Below are positions 24,736 to 32,953 of a stretch of DNA of 41,455 nt, in pieces (positions within the stretch are counted from its first letter, which is position 1; every line of letters begins with the position of its first letter). The stretch lies in NCBI GenBank assembly GCA_019634195.1, contig JAHQVV010000014.1:1-41455 (forward strand), given 5' to 3'. The notes beneath the pieces were generated by a model. That model worked only from the letters and a program-made list of their open reading frames with translations, was not told the DNA's origin and did not search any database. A program made the position numbers and the translations under genes. The stretch comes from Phycisphaeraceae bacterium (GTDB lineage Bacteria > Planctomycetota > Phycisphaerae > Phycisphaerales > Phycisphaeraceae).

Positions 24736-24773
24736 TTTTTAATAGTTATTTTAAATATTTGATAATCAAACGC

Positions 24774-25127
24774 TTACGAGAGGTCTTTTTGATGCTGATA
24801 GGCCCCTGCGACATCATCGAGCAACGATTGAAGGTCCTCGGGCAGGGGTTTATCGCCGAATCTCGTCTTAATTGCATCGCGATGGCGGCGGATCAAGACG
24901 CCCGCCCGGTCTAAGCCCAGGGCCTGTTCCGCCGAGCTGAGCTCGTCCATCTGACCCAACGCAAACCACACCGCCTGCAGCGTGATGATGTCCGTCACAG
25001 ACCGGCGCACCAGGCCCGGTTCGCCGACCTCGGGCAGGGCCACCGCACTGCGGGCAAAGTCGGTCCACCTTGCCAGCAGCACGGCCCAGGTCAAACGGTC
25101 GGGTTCAAGCGGCTGAGCTTCTGTCAT
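24774..25127 (-). CDS. small hypothetical protein, mostly helical
   Basis: This is a 117-residue protein from the ATG at 25127 (MTEAQPLEPDRL). A start five codons upstream is possible. The sequence is mostly alpha-helical with a central stretch GLVRRSVTDIITLQAVWFALGQMDEL and a C-terminal RRHRDAIKTRFGDKPLPEDLQSLLDDV. There is no signal peptide or membrane segment, and I recognise no family. It is divergent from the YdjY gene, with about 85 bases between. The DNA turns AT-rich immediately after its stop codon. Confidence 0.5.
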   Translation of the reverse strand: MTEAQPLEPDRLTWAVLLARWTDFARSAVALPEVGEPGLVRRSVTDIITLQAVWFALGQMDELSSAEQALGLDRAGVLIRRHRDAIKTRFGDKPLPEDLQSLLDDVAGAYQHQKDLS

Positions 25128-25213
25128 GTGTCCGGGGGCCATGCAAAGCGTGCATTAGCCCGCTCTCACTTCACCTATGATAAACAATCGGACCACCATA
25201 AAAGGAGCCCGCT

Positions 25214-26032
25214 ATGCGGATGAACTCGATTGCCGGCTTACTCGTGCTGGCATTGCTGGCGATACCCGGCACGATCACGCGGGGCCAAGCCGAGGCAAAG
25301 CCCGCAGAGGACGCGGGGGACGCAAAAAAAATCGACCCGATCGCCGAGGCGATCAAGCAGGTCAACGAGCAGGACAACGGCGTGACCATCAACGCGGACG
25401 GCAGGTACATCGACGTCTCGGCGACGGTCTGCCTGCGGCGTGGCGAGTTCCTGGAGATGTTTGCCTGCACGAAGGATACGCGGGAGCACGAGTCGATCCT
25501 GGTGGTCGACGCGGCGCCCTCGACCATGCACCTGGGGTTGTTGCTACTGGGCCTGGAGCCGGGCAAGCCGCTGTCATACGACAGGAAGTTTGACCCGCCG
25601 AAGCTTGTACCCGCAAAGGGCCCCGAGGTGGCGGTGTTCATCGTGGTCAAGGCGGACGATGTGGAGCGGGAGATCCCCGCGAACCGGTGGGTGCAGGACA
25701 ACAAGACCAAGGAGATGAAAAAGGGCAACACTTGGCTGTTCGCTGGCTCGCAGTTCGCGGAGTTCCAAGACAAGCAGGTCTACCAGGCGGACCTCAACGG
25801 GTCGGCGATCTCGCTGGTGAACTTCGGCGACGACCTGCTGACCCTGCCCAACAAACTCACCGACGCCAACGATAGCCACTCCAAGGTCTGGGCACCCCGC
25901 ACCGACGCGATCCCGAAGGTGGGGACCAACGTCGTAATCCGCCTCAAGCCCACGCCAACAGAGCAAGACAAAGCCAAGGACGCCAAGAACCCCCCGCCGC
26001 TGCCGGTACCCGCGGATGAGGCCAAGCAGTAG
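25214..26032 (+). CDS. secreted YdjY-domain protein
   Basis: This is a 272-residue protein with a signal peptide (about 1-25) and a strong AGGAG ribosome site before the ATG. The family pattern is clear: FACTKDTREHESILVVDAAPSTMHLGLLLLGLEPGKP, then EVAVFIVVK, NRWVQDNKTKEMKKGNTWLFAGS, YQADLNGSAISLVNFGDDLLTLPN. YdjY domains occur in exported proteins of many planctomycetes and some enterobacteria, and their role is unknown. The tail after residue 240 is Lys/Pro-rich and probably disordered. The next gene has its own promoter, so it is probably monocistronic. Confidence 0.8.
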   Translation: MRMNSIAGLLVLALLAIPGTITRGQAEAKPAEDAGDAKKIDPIAEAIKQVNEQDNGVTINADGRYIDVSATVCLRRGEFLEMFACTKDTREHESILVVDAAPSTMHLGLLLLGLEPGKPLSYDRKFDPPKLVPAKGPEVAVFIVVKADDVEREIPANRWVQDNKTKEMKKGNTWLFAGSQFAEFQDKQVYQADLNGSAISLVNFGDDLLTLPNKLTDANDSHSKVWAPRTDAIPKVGTNVVIRLKPTPTEQDKAKDAKNPPPLPVPADEAKQ

Positions 26033-26126
26033 CACGATCGGCCTACGCCGAGCGACAACCCCTGTAAAGGGGGCCTGGCGAAGGGGCCCGAGGCACGAAA
26101 ACCCTGCCTATTTCTGGATTTAGGGT

Positions 26127-26155
26127 TTGACATGCGGCCCCTGGCGCGCGACAAT
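26127..26155 (+). promoter_or_regulatory. sigma70 promoter of the small lipoprotein gene
   Basis: A perfect TTGACA (26127-26132), a 17-base spacer, and GACAAT (26150-26155, four of six). The expected start, near 26162, gives a leader of about 30 bases with AAGGGAA as ribosome site. Confidence 0.55.
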
Positions 26156-26190
26156 CCCTAGACTGAACATCCTTCTCAAAGGGAACTGCA

Positions 26191-26451
26191 ATGATCCGTA
26201 CCGCCCTGCTCGCTTTGTGCCTTTTCGCCGTGACCCTGATCGCTACGGGTTGTAGCAGTAGTAGAGTCACCTCTGACGACCTGCGAGACAACTGGACCCC
26301 GGAGTTGCAGTCCGTGACGCTTTCCGAGGAAGAATTCACCAACTTCAAGTCGCGCCACAAGCACAACACCTCTCGTCAGATCCATGACGACTGGGCACGC
26401 CTCTGGTTTATGGACCGCAACCTCCGCCTGACCGAATACAACCTGCCCTGA
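26191..26451 (+). CDS. small lipoprotein
   Basis: This is an 86-residue protein with a lipoprotein signal peptide ending in the lipobox IATGC (Cys near residue 21), followed by a Ser-rich linker. The mature part of about 65 residues is charged, with EEEFTNFKSRHKHNTSRQIHDDWARLWFMDR, and is probably helical. I recognise no family. It has its own promoter upstream and a clear terminator 30 bases downstream, a complete single-gene unit. Small lipoproteins of this kind sit on the periplasmic side of the membranes. Confidence 0.75.
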   Translation: MIRTALLALCLFAVTLIATGCSSSRVTSDDLRDNWTPELQSVTLSEEEFTNFKSRHKHNTSRQIHDDWARLWFMDRNLRLTEYNLP

Positions 26452-26480
26452 TCGATTCGGCCTAAAACGAACAACAAAAG

Positions 26481-26506
26481 CCGAGGCGTGATGCCTCGGT
26501 TTTTTA
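26481..26506 (+). terminator. intrinsic terminator after the small lipoprotein gene
   Basis: CCGAGGC (26481-26487), a 5-base loop, GCCTCGG (26493-26499), then a T-run. On the minus strand TTTTGTTG follows the same stem, so it may work in both directions. Confidence 0.88.
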
Positions 26507-26514
26507 TTGCGCGG

Positions 26515-26640
26515 TCCGGCAACGTGGACGCCATCGGCACCTTTGGAGCTGGTGTCGATCGTGTGGCGGGTCCAGGGGCCATGATGCTCGGCATCAATCG
26601 GCATTGCTAACGCAGGCAAGGCAACAAACATCAACAACAT
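26515..26640 (-). pseudogene. 5' remnant of an FG-GAP/VCBS-repeat protein gene
   Basis: The minus-strand frame from the ATG at 26640 starts with a signal peptide (MLLMFVALPALAMPIDA). It continues HHGPWTRHTIDTSSKGADG and VHVA. This closely resembles the start of planctomycete VCBS-repeat proteins, which read WTRHxIDxSSxGADGVRLADVNGDG. Just where the ADVNGDG calcium motif should follow, the reading breaks into unrelated residues and enters the terminator of the neighbouring gene. Only about 42 codons survive, so I call it a truncated remnant. Confidence 0.5.
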
Positions 26641-26704
26641 CCCCCACCTCGCGGCGGGGCCAATCGTGCGGGATTCATCTCTCTGTTTGTCACGGGCTAA
26701 CACC

Positions 26705-28156
26705 TCACGCCAAAATCGGTTTGATTAGCCGGCCGTGCACGTCGGTCAGGCGGATGTCCCGGCCCGAGAAGCGGTAGGTCAAGCGGGTGTGGTCGATGCC
26801 CAGCAGGTGCAGCATCGTCGCGTGCAGGTCGTGGATCTCGTAGCGGTCATCAACGACCTTGTAGCCAAACTCGTCGCTCTGCCCGGCGACCACCCCGCCT
26901 TTGATCCCGCCACCGGCCATCCACATGGTGAACGCATAGGGGTTGTGGTCCCGGCCGTTGGAGCCCTGTGCAAACGGCGTGCGTCCGAACTCGCCGCCCC
27001 AGACGACCAGCGTCTCGTCGAGCAGGCCGGTGCGCTTCAGGTCTTTGAGTAGCGCGGCGATGGGCTGATCGACGGCCCGCGCGTTGTTCTCGTGCCCGGA
27101 CTTCAGGTTGCCGTGCTGGTCCCAGCGGTCGCCGCCCACATTCGGGCAGGTGAGCTCAACAAACCGGACGCCTCGCTCGATCATGCGGCGGGCGAGCAGG
27201 CATTGCCGGGCGAACGTGGCGGTCTGCTTGTACTTCTGGTCCAGCCCGTAGAGCGCCTTGGTTTCCTCGCTCTCGCCGCTGATATCGGCCAACTCGGGGA
27301 CCGATCGCTGCATGCGGAAGGCGGTCTCGTAGTTGTTGACCGCGGACTCGAGCGCGTCATCACCACCAACCGACTCGATCATCGCCTGGTCCAACGCCCC
27401 GACGAGATCGAGCTTAGCACGCTGATCCTTGGCGTCTTTCTCGCGTGGCTGGATGTTGGCCAGCGGGACATTGGTCGGCGAAAGGACCGAGCCCTGGTAC
27501 GACGCGGGCAGGAAGCCCGAGTTGAAGTTGTCGAGCCCGCCGGGCGGGATGAGCCCGCCGTTGAGCACCGCGAAGCCGGGGAGCGAGTCGTTCTCGCTGC
27601 CCAGCCCATAGCCCAGCCAGGCGCCCATCGACGGGCGTCCCTGGATGCCGTGGCCGGTGTGCAGGAAGTAGTTCGCGCTGGTGTGCTCGGCGAACTTGCT
27701 CGTCATCGACTTCACGAAGGCGATGTCGTCCACGCACTCGGCGACGTGCGGGAACAGGTCGCTGACCCAAGCGCCGCTCTGGCCGTACTGGTTGAACTTC
27801 CAGGGCGAGGGCATGATCGTGCCGTTGTCGTCGAACTGCGTCGGCTCGACGCGTCCGAGCACATCTTTAGGGCTCTTGCCCCGGTGCTTGGCGAGGTCGG
27901 GCTTGTAGTCGAAGGTATCGACCTGCGACGGCCCGCCGTCCATATAGAGGAAGATAACGCTCTTGGCCTTAGGCGTGTGGTGGGCAGGCCTGGGCGCGAG
28001 TGGGTTGTTGTTGATCGCCTGGCTCAGTGGTGCGCCAAAGGATTTGTCCGCCAAGAGCGCCGCGAGCGCGACGCCACCGAAGCCCGAGGCGCAGCGCGTC
28101 AGCATCTGCCGGCGGGTCACCGAGGCCTGGGCGTAGTTGTTGCAGTGGTGTCGCAT
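26705..28156 (-). CDS. DUF1501 protein (Tat-exported, phosphatase/sulfatase fold)
   Basis: This is a 483-residue protein with a twin-arginine signal (VTRRQMLTRCASGFGG...) near residues 12-40. DUF1501 features are SVIFLYMDGGPSQVDTFDYKP, PSPWKFNQYGQSGAWVSDLFPHVA, SANYFLHTG, PSMGAWLGYGLGSEN and the C-terminal VVWGGEFGRTPFAQG, MWMAGGGIKGG and LHATMLHLLGIDH. The fold belongs to the alkaline phosphatase superfamily, and the family's reaction is not established. It follows the PSD1 gene after 63 bases, the usual planctomycete pairing, and has a good AGGAG site. It is probably the last gene of the ECF cluster. Confidence 0.92.
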   Translation of the reverse strand: MRHHCNNYAQASVTRRQMLTRCASGFGGVALAALLADKSFGAPLSQAINNNPLAPRPAHHTPKAKSVIFLYMDGGPSQVDTFDYKPDLAKHRGKSPKDVLGRVEPTQFDDNGTIMPSPWKFNQYGQSGAWVSDLFPHVAECVDDIAFVKSMTSKFAEHTSANYFLHTGHGIQGRPSMGAWLGYGLGSENDSLPGFAVLNGGLIPPGGLDNFNSGFLPASYQGSVLSPTNVPLANIQPREKDAKDQRAKLDLVGALDQAMIESVGGDDALESAVNNYETAFRMQRSVPELADISGESEETKALYGLDQKYKQTATFARQCLLARRMIERGVRFVELTCPNVGGDRWDQHGNLKSGHENNARAVDQPIAALLKDLKRTGLLDETLVVWGGEFGRTPFAQGSNGRDHNPYAFTMWMAGGGIKGGVVAGQSDEFGYKVVDDRYEIHDLHATMLHLLGIDHTRLTYRFSGRDIRLTDVHGRLIKPILA

Positions 28157-28219
28157 GACAAACTCCTATGGTCTTTTCTATTCCCCCTCCCTCAGGGGAG
28201 AGGAGTAAATACAAACCAC

Positions 28220-31123
28220 CTAACGGACGTAGGTAAAACCCTTGACATTGAACATCGCGTGGCACAACTGTGCCCACGTATGATGATCGACTAGCATTTC
28301 TTGGTGATCGAGACGATGGTCATCCGCTAATTGATTGACGAATGATAGCGCGGCTTTGTGCTCCTCATCCGTCGGCTCACGCCCGATCGCCGATACAAAC
28401 ATACCGGCGATCCGTTCCGCCACATCCGTTTGTCCATCCTTTATCAGCCGGCCAGCCCATCTCTTGGCCTGGTTATGCACGAACGGGTCGTTCATCAGCG
28501 TCAGCGACTGGGCAGGCACGTTCGACCTGTTCCGTCGACCGACCGTGCTGAACGGGATCGGCGTGTCGAAGGTGAGCATCATCGGCGAGAGGAAATTGCG
28601 GCGGACGCTGATATAGATGCTGCGTCGGCCCTTGCCATCGATCGGGCCGCCCTTGGGCCGACCACGGCCCTGCATGAACTGGGTCAGGTGTACCGGTACA
28701 GGTGGGCCGTATTTCTGCTCATTGAGTGATCCCGCGACGGCCAGGATGGAGTCGCGCAGCGTCTCAGACGTCATCCGCCGGATGTTCTGCCGGTGCAGCA
28801 GCACGTTCTGGGGGTCCTGCATCTCCACTTCGCTGCTACCGCGATCGCTCGTGCGTTGGTACGCCCGGCTCATGACGATGCGTTTGATCATCGCCTTGTT
28901 CGACCAAGCGTCATCTTCCATGAACGTGACCGCAAGGTGGTCAAGTAATTCAGGATGGCTCGCGGGCAGGCCAAGCACGCCGAAGTTGTCAACGGTCGGC
29001 ACGATGCCGCTGCCAAACAGGTGGTGCCACAATCGGTTGACCTGCACGCGCGCGGCGAGTGGGTTGGTCTGCGCAACCATCGCCTCGGCCAGTTGTTCAC
29101 GCCCGCTGCCTGTCTTCGAGGGCGGGGTCTCTTCACCACCCAGCGCAGTGAGGTAACGCCGCGGGAGGTCTTCACCAACAGCTCGCCAACCGCCACGGAT
29201 GTGCAGGTAGCTGTCTTCCGGACCGCCGTCGGTGATGGCGAGCGCACGCTCGGGCTTAGGCGTCTTGGCGGCAGCGGCGCGCAACTGCTTGGAGAGCGCG
29301 GCAAAGGCCGGGTCCTGCCCTGGCGCGATGCTATCAAACACCTTTGGCGTCGATGGGTTGGGCGGTGCGTCTGTGTCTCCGAACCTTACCTCGTCAATGA
29401 TCAGGTGGGCGTTGGGGTCGTCGTCGATGATTTCTAGATGAGCCCTGTGGTTGCCGTTGCCGTGGTAAAAATCGCGCTGGGGCGAGAGCACGATCCACTG
29501 CCACTCGCCGTTGGTGTCGACCTTGGACTCAAGCCCTTCAAAGAGAAGCGCCTTGAGGAGATGGACGGTGTAGCTATCCACGATGATGCGGACGTGGCCC
29601 TTGCCTTTTACGCGGAGGAAGACCTTGCGATCTTGAAAGTCGTACTCGGGGCTGCGCAGCGTGCCCACCGCCTGATCTCCGAGCATGCCGCTGTGCGCAA
29701 CGCCGGGCATAACGGGTGCCGCTTTGCCGCTGAGCCCATCCCACTGGCCTTGATCGGTCGGTCGATCGCCCCACGCCCAGCCGGTCGTTCGCCAACCGTT
29801 GAACGAGCCGGCGTTGAAGCTTTCGAACAAGCGAGTCTCAGCATGATCGATCATCGTTGGCTCAACCGGGGGCGCGCCAAGCTTGTCGAACGCGGCCTGA
29901 CCTTTCGCATAAACAGAACGAGCGATCTGCATCGCCACTTCGATCTTGCCACCCGGATCGAGGTATGCCTGTTGCAAACGGGAACTCTGAAGATAGCCCG
30001 CGAGACTGTAGTAGTCCTCGTCGCTGATCGCATCGAATTTATGGTCGTGACACCGTGCACAGGCGACCGTTACCCCCATAAACGTCTTGCTGAGTGCATC
30101 GATCTGATTGTCGATGCGGTCGGCTTCGTGTGTCCGCACATCTGTCGGGGCATGCGTCTGCTCGTGCATGAACCACCAGCCGGTGGCCTTGACCGCTTCG
30201 TTGACTTTCGTCTCCCCGTGGATGCGCGGCTCGATCAGATCGCCCGCGACGTGCTCCTTCACAAACCGGTCGTAAGGCACATCGTCCTGCATCGCCCGGA
30301 TCACGTAATCGCGGTACTTCCAGGCATACGGAATATTGATATCAAACTCGTGCCCGAAGCTCTCCGCGTAACGCACCAGGTCCAGCCAGTGACGCGCCCA
30401 CTTCTCGCCGAAGCGAGGCGAAGCCAACAGCCGATCGACCAACCGCTCATAAGCGTCCGGCGAGCCGTCATTCACAAACGCCTGCACCTCGGCAGGCGAA
30501 GGCGGCAACCCCGTCAGGTCCAGCGTCACCCGCCGGATCAGCGTCGCACGGTCCGCGCGCAGCCCGGGCTCGATGCCCTCCTTTGCCAGCCGGGCCTCAA
30601 CGAAGCGGTCGATCACGTTCGCGTTGCCGCCCAGCCCCGGTGCCTTGGGCAGCGTCTTAGCCAACTGCGGCTGCTTCCACGCCCAATGCGACGCCTTACG
30701 CGCCTCAAGGTCGAACACCTCCACGCCTTCGGGCCCGGACTCCTCGGGCCAGGGCATCCCCATCTCCACCCACTTCTCCAGGTCCTTGATCTGATTGTCC
30801 GGCAGCTTGCCCTTCGGGGGCATCGCGTGGTCCGGGTTCTCATACCGCACCGCCTCGATCAGCATGCTGTCCTCGACCTCGCCCGGCTCGACCAGGAACG
30901 CATCGAGGATCGCCTTGCGGCTATCCAGATAGAACCCGCCCTTGAGCCGCTTGGCCTCGTGCGAATGGCACGAATAGCAGCTATCCGCCAGGACAGGCCG
31001 GATCTTGGTCTCAAAAAACGTGAGCTGCTCGTCGCTAAACGCCCCCGGCTTGTCCTCAGCCGCGACGTTCGCGCAGACCGATAGAGCAAGAAGGGCCGAG
31101 GCTAAAACTGTGCGAATAGGCAT
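28220..31123 (-). CDS. PSD1 protein (PSCyt1-DUF1549-DUF1553)
   Basis: This is a 967-residue exported protein from the ATG at 31123, preceded by GGTGG. A signal peptide ends near VAAEDKP. A planctomycete cytochrome-type domain follows with CYSCH (Cys near 49 and 52) and HAMPPKGKLPD, with Met as a possible axial ligand. DUF1549 (about 135-390) has RRVTLDLTGLPPSPAEV, WARHWLDLVRYAES and a second CARCH motif. DUF1553 (about 650-940) has NPLAARVQVNRLWHHLFGSGIV and YQRTS. In between is a beta-rich, carbohydrate-module-like part. The family is abundant in planctomycetes, and heme binding and surface polymer degradation are only inferred. It is paired with the DUF1501 gene. Confidence 0.93.
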   Translation of the reverse strand: MPIRTVLASALLALSVCANVAAEDKPGAFSDEQLTFFETKIRPVLADSCYSCHSHEAKRLKGGFYLDSRKAILDAFLVEPGEVEDSMLIEAVRYENPDHAMPPKGKLPDNQIKDLEKWVEMGMPWPEESGPEGVEVFDLEARKASHWAWKQPQLAKTLPKAPGLGGNANVIDRFVEARLAKEGIEPGLRADRATLIRRVTLDLTGLPPSPAEVQAFVNDGSPDAYERLVDRLLASPRFGEKWARHWLDLVRYAESFGHEFDINIPYAWKYRDYVIRAMQDDVPYDRFVKEHVAGDLIEPRIHGETKVNEAVKATGWWFMHEQTHAPTDVRTHEADRIDNQIDALSKTFMGVTVACARCHDHKFDAISDEDYYSLAGYLQSSRLQQAYLDPGGKIEVAMQIARSVYAKGQAAFDKLGAPPVEPTMIDHAETRLFESFNAGSFNGWRTTGWAWGDRPTDQGQWDGLSGKAAPVMPGVAHSGMLGDQAVGTLRSPEYDFQDRKVFLRVKGKGHVRIIVDSYTVHLLKALLFEGLESKVDTNGEWQWIVLSPQRDFYHGNGNHRAHLEIIDDDPNAHLIIDEVRFGDTDAPPNPSTPKVFDSIAPGQDPAFAALSKQLRAAAAKTPKPERALAITDGGPEDSYLHIRGGWRAVGEDLPRRYLTALGGEETPPSKTGSGREQLAEAMVAQTNPLAARVQVNRLWHHLFGSGIVPTVDNFGVLGLPASHPELLDHLAVTFMEDDAWSNKAMIKRIVMSRAYQRTSDRGSSEVEMQDPQNVLLHRQNIRRMTSETLRDSILAVAGSLNEQKYGPPVPVHLTQFMQGRGRPKGGPIDGKGRRSIYISVRRNFLSPMMLTFDTPIPFSTVGRRNRSNVPAQSLTLMNDPFVHNQAKRWAGRLIKDGQTDVAERIAGMFVSAIGREPTDEEHKAALSFVNQLADDHRLDHQEMLVDHHTWAQLCHAMFNVKGFTYVR

Positions 31124-31251
31124 AGAACCACCATGCAATATTCCTTCATTCATATGATAGCAACCGGGCCCTTGGCATTACGGATATAGCAAAAAATAGC
31201 ATGATTGAAGCCAAACCCGAATGGCCGCAACTCGCAAACAAGCGGCCCCCA

Positions 31252-32085
31252 TCACGGGTTCTGGAACTGCAGGTTCTTCCAGCCCTCGGCAATCTGCTTC
31301 GCGTTGTAGAAGTAGCCCAGGCCGCTCTGGGCGATATCGACGTTGCCATCGATGAACAGGCTCTCGAAGGCCGACGTGTTCTGACCCAGAAAGTCTGTCC
31401 GCTCGACCTCTGCGCTCTGGATGAACTCGGTGCTGTTGTCGTTGTAGCTGACCGAGCCCTGCCACGTGCCTAGCTCATCCATCCAGATGCTTTGATGCAG
31501 GTCTGGATCAAGATTGTTGACACCCGGCTCATTGAGCAGGCGGTCTGATGCCACCGGCGAGCCGCCGTTGGCGTTGTCGCGCCACTCACCCGCTCGGCCG
31601 GTTGCGACTTCGTTTTGGTTCTGCGAGTTCACAAGCAGCGGCAAGGCGAACGAGCAGAAGTACTGCCCGGTCGTGTAGGTCTGTGATTCATCGAACGGCT
31701 GGACACTCTCGCGGATCTCGGCGGGGCTCACCAGGTAGTCCGGCGGGACGAAGTCGCCGTTGAGCAAGATGATCCAACGCGCTTCGACATAAGACCCGGC
31801 CAACTGGCCGCCTTGATTCCAACGCCTGATCTCGTCCTGGTGCACAAAGGTATCGACGCCAGCGGCTTGGGCACCGCTGCTCTGAATACCCGCGAACCAT
31901 CCCTTGTTGTCCTGGCTGTGGGTGAAGAAGCCCTGCTGGATGCCCCGCACCTGCGTCATGTTCTGCAGCTTCCGGGCCGACTCACGAGCTGCCCCCAACG
32001 CGGGCAGCAGGATCGCGATCAGTAGTGCGATGATGGAAATAACGACGAGGAGTTCGATGAGGGTGAAGGCTTTACGCATCTGCAT
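31252..32085 (-). CDS. pseudopilin-like protein (type IV prepilin N-terminus)
   Basis: This is a 277-residue protein. The N-terminus [19 protein letters not shown] is a class III signal (processing before Phe, Glu at mature position 5) with the usual hydrophobic helix, then [20 protein letters not shown], as in planctomycete prepilin-type proteins. The rest is a globular domain with no recognised motif. These proteins are exported by a type II or type IV pilus-like machine, whose genes are not in the window. It lies between the PEP-CTERM and PSD1 genes. The gap of 128 bases before the PSD1 start leaves room for a separate promoter there. Confidence 0.88.
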   Translation of the reverse strand: MQMRKAFTLIELLVVISIIALLIAILLPALGAARESARKLQNMTQVRGIQQGFFTHSQDNKGWFAGIQSSGAQAAGVDTFVHQDEIRRWNQGGQLAGSYVEARWIILLNGDFVPPDYLVSPAEIRESVQPFDESQTYTTGQYFCSFALPLLVNSQNQNEVATGRAGEWRDNANGGSPVASDRLLNEPGVNNLDPDLHQSIWMDELGTWQGSVSYNDNSTEFIQSAEVERTDFLGQNTSAFESLFIDGNVDIAQSGLGYFYNAKQIAEGWKNLQFQNP

Positions 32086-32173
32086 GTTCTCTCATGGAAA
32101 TAGGATCAACAGGCGGGATAAAAAGATGCCGGACCCCTCTCGAGGCACGGCACCACTTGAAGGAGAAACAGAT

Positions 32174-32869
32174 TTATCCACGCCGACGATGCAGCACGCA
32201 CAGGCCGCCAAGGCCTAGCAGCGCGAGCGAGCCGGGCTCGGGCACCGCTTCGAGTCTGACATTGTCGAATGCCACATTTGAGTTAAAGCCTGTACCACCA
32301 TTGGCAATATTGCTGCCGGAGCCCAAGCCAATCACCAGGCTTTCGCCTGCCTGCCCAGCGGTCGCTGTAAAGCTGACCTCAAAGTCGGCCCAAGCACTGT
32401 CATCGCCAGCACCAATCAGGTCGATGTTGTCCGTAACTGCAAAAGCGGCGGTGTCCCCGGTGGTTGCTCCGTAGAGGAAGATACGAGCGATATCAACCAC
32501 AGCGGCCTGGTTGAATTGTTCGCCGACAGCGACGGTGAGGGTGTACGTCACGCCTTCGACAATGGTGACGCCGGTATCTTGAGCAAGCGTGACATCTTTG
32601 TTTGATGCAGTGAAGGTAATCAGGCCCCACTGGTTGCCATCAGGAATACCCGCAGTGACCAAGTCTGCAAAGTTATCTCGGTACTTGATGCCGGTAGCAC
32701 CGTTTGGTGCGGTCCAGCCCGTTGGGACACCGGTTACATTTTGATTCGTGATATCAGGCGTTTCAAAGCTGAAATTCGTCACGGTGATCGGTGCGGCTGC
32801 AGCCGATCCCGCGAGCAGGGCCGTAGCGAACGTCGCGGCGAGAAGGTTTGAGGTGTTAGTCAGTTTCAT
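32174..32869 (-). CDS. PEP-CTERM sorted secreted protein
   Basis: This is a 231-residue protein with a signal peptide (cleavage near AGSAAAAPI). A beta-rich middle part (ITVTNFSFETPDI, VTYTLTVAVGEQ, WADFEVSFTATAGQAGE) looks like a carbohydrate-binding-type jelly roll. The C-terminus is VPEPGSLALLGLGGL followed by HRRRG: PEP motif, hydrophobic span, basic end. This tail is recognised by an exosortase, and none is encoded here. The ribosome site is AGGAGAAAG. It follows the FecR gene by 84 bases, so the product is probably made under control of the ECF/FecR pair. Confidence 0.88.
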   Translation of the reverse strand: MKLTNTSNLLAATFATALLAGSAAAAPITVTNFSFETPDITNQNVTGVPTGWTAPNGATGIKYRDNFADLVTAGIPDGNQWGLITFTASNKDVTLAQDTGVTIVEGVTYTLTVAVGEQFNQAAVVDIARIFLYGATTGDTAAFAVTDNIDLIGAGDDSAWADFEVSFTATAGQAGESLVIGLGSGSNIANGGTGFNSNVAFDNVRLEAVPEPGSLALLGLGGLCVLHRRRG

Positions 32870-32953
32870 AAACGCTTTCTCCTATAAGAGAGTTATGGGG
32901 ACCAAGGCAGATCACAAAATCCAGCTCCAACGCGGAGCGGGCTCTTAGCAGGC

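Larger units (their letters stand above)
24353..24773. other. non-coding stretch upstream of the zinc-ribbon gene
   Basis: About 420 bases without a conventional gene. It holds a GGGTGC-gttc-GCACCC hairpin at 24487-24502, the minus-strand terminator at 24624-24664, two overlapping minus-strand promoter candidates, and an AT-rich tract at about 24685-24775 in otherwise GC-rich DNA. Confidence 0.7.

Noticed and set aside
26176-26703. A complete minus-strand gene of 175 codons.
   Set aside because: Only the first 42 or so residues after the ATG at 26640 resemble a protein family. The remainder is antisense to the terminator and the lipoprotein gene, so I list it as a remnant.
28170-28205. CCCTCCCTCAGGGGAGAGG palindrome between the PSD1 and DUF1501 genes as a terminator.
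   Set aside because: There is no clear T-run after the stem, and it resembles a common dispersed palindrome. Read-through to the DUF1501 gene is expected.
29438-31084. Long plus-strand frame of 548 codons opposite the PSD1 gene.
   Set aside because: It lies wholly antisense to a gene with clear domains and has no ribosome site or family features. High GC makes such frames common.
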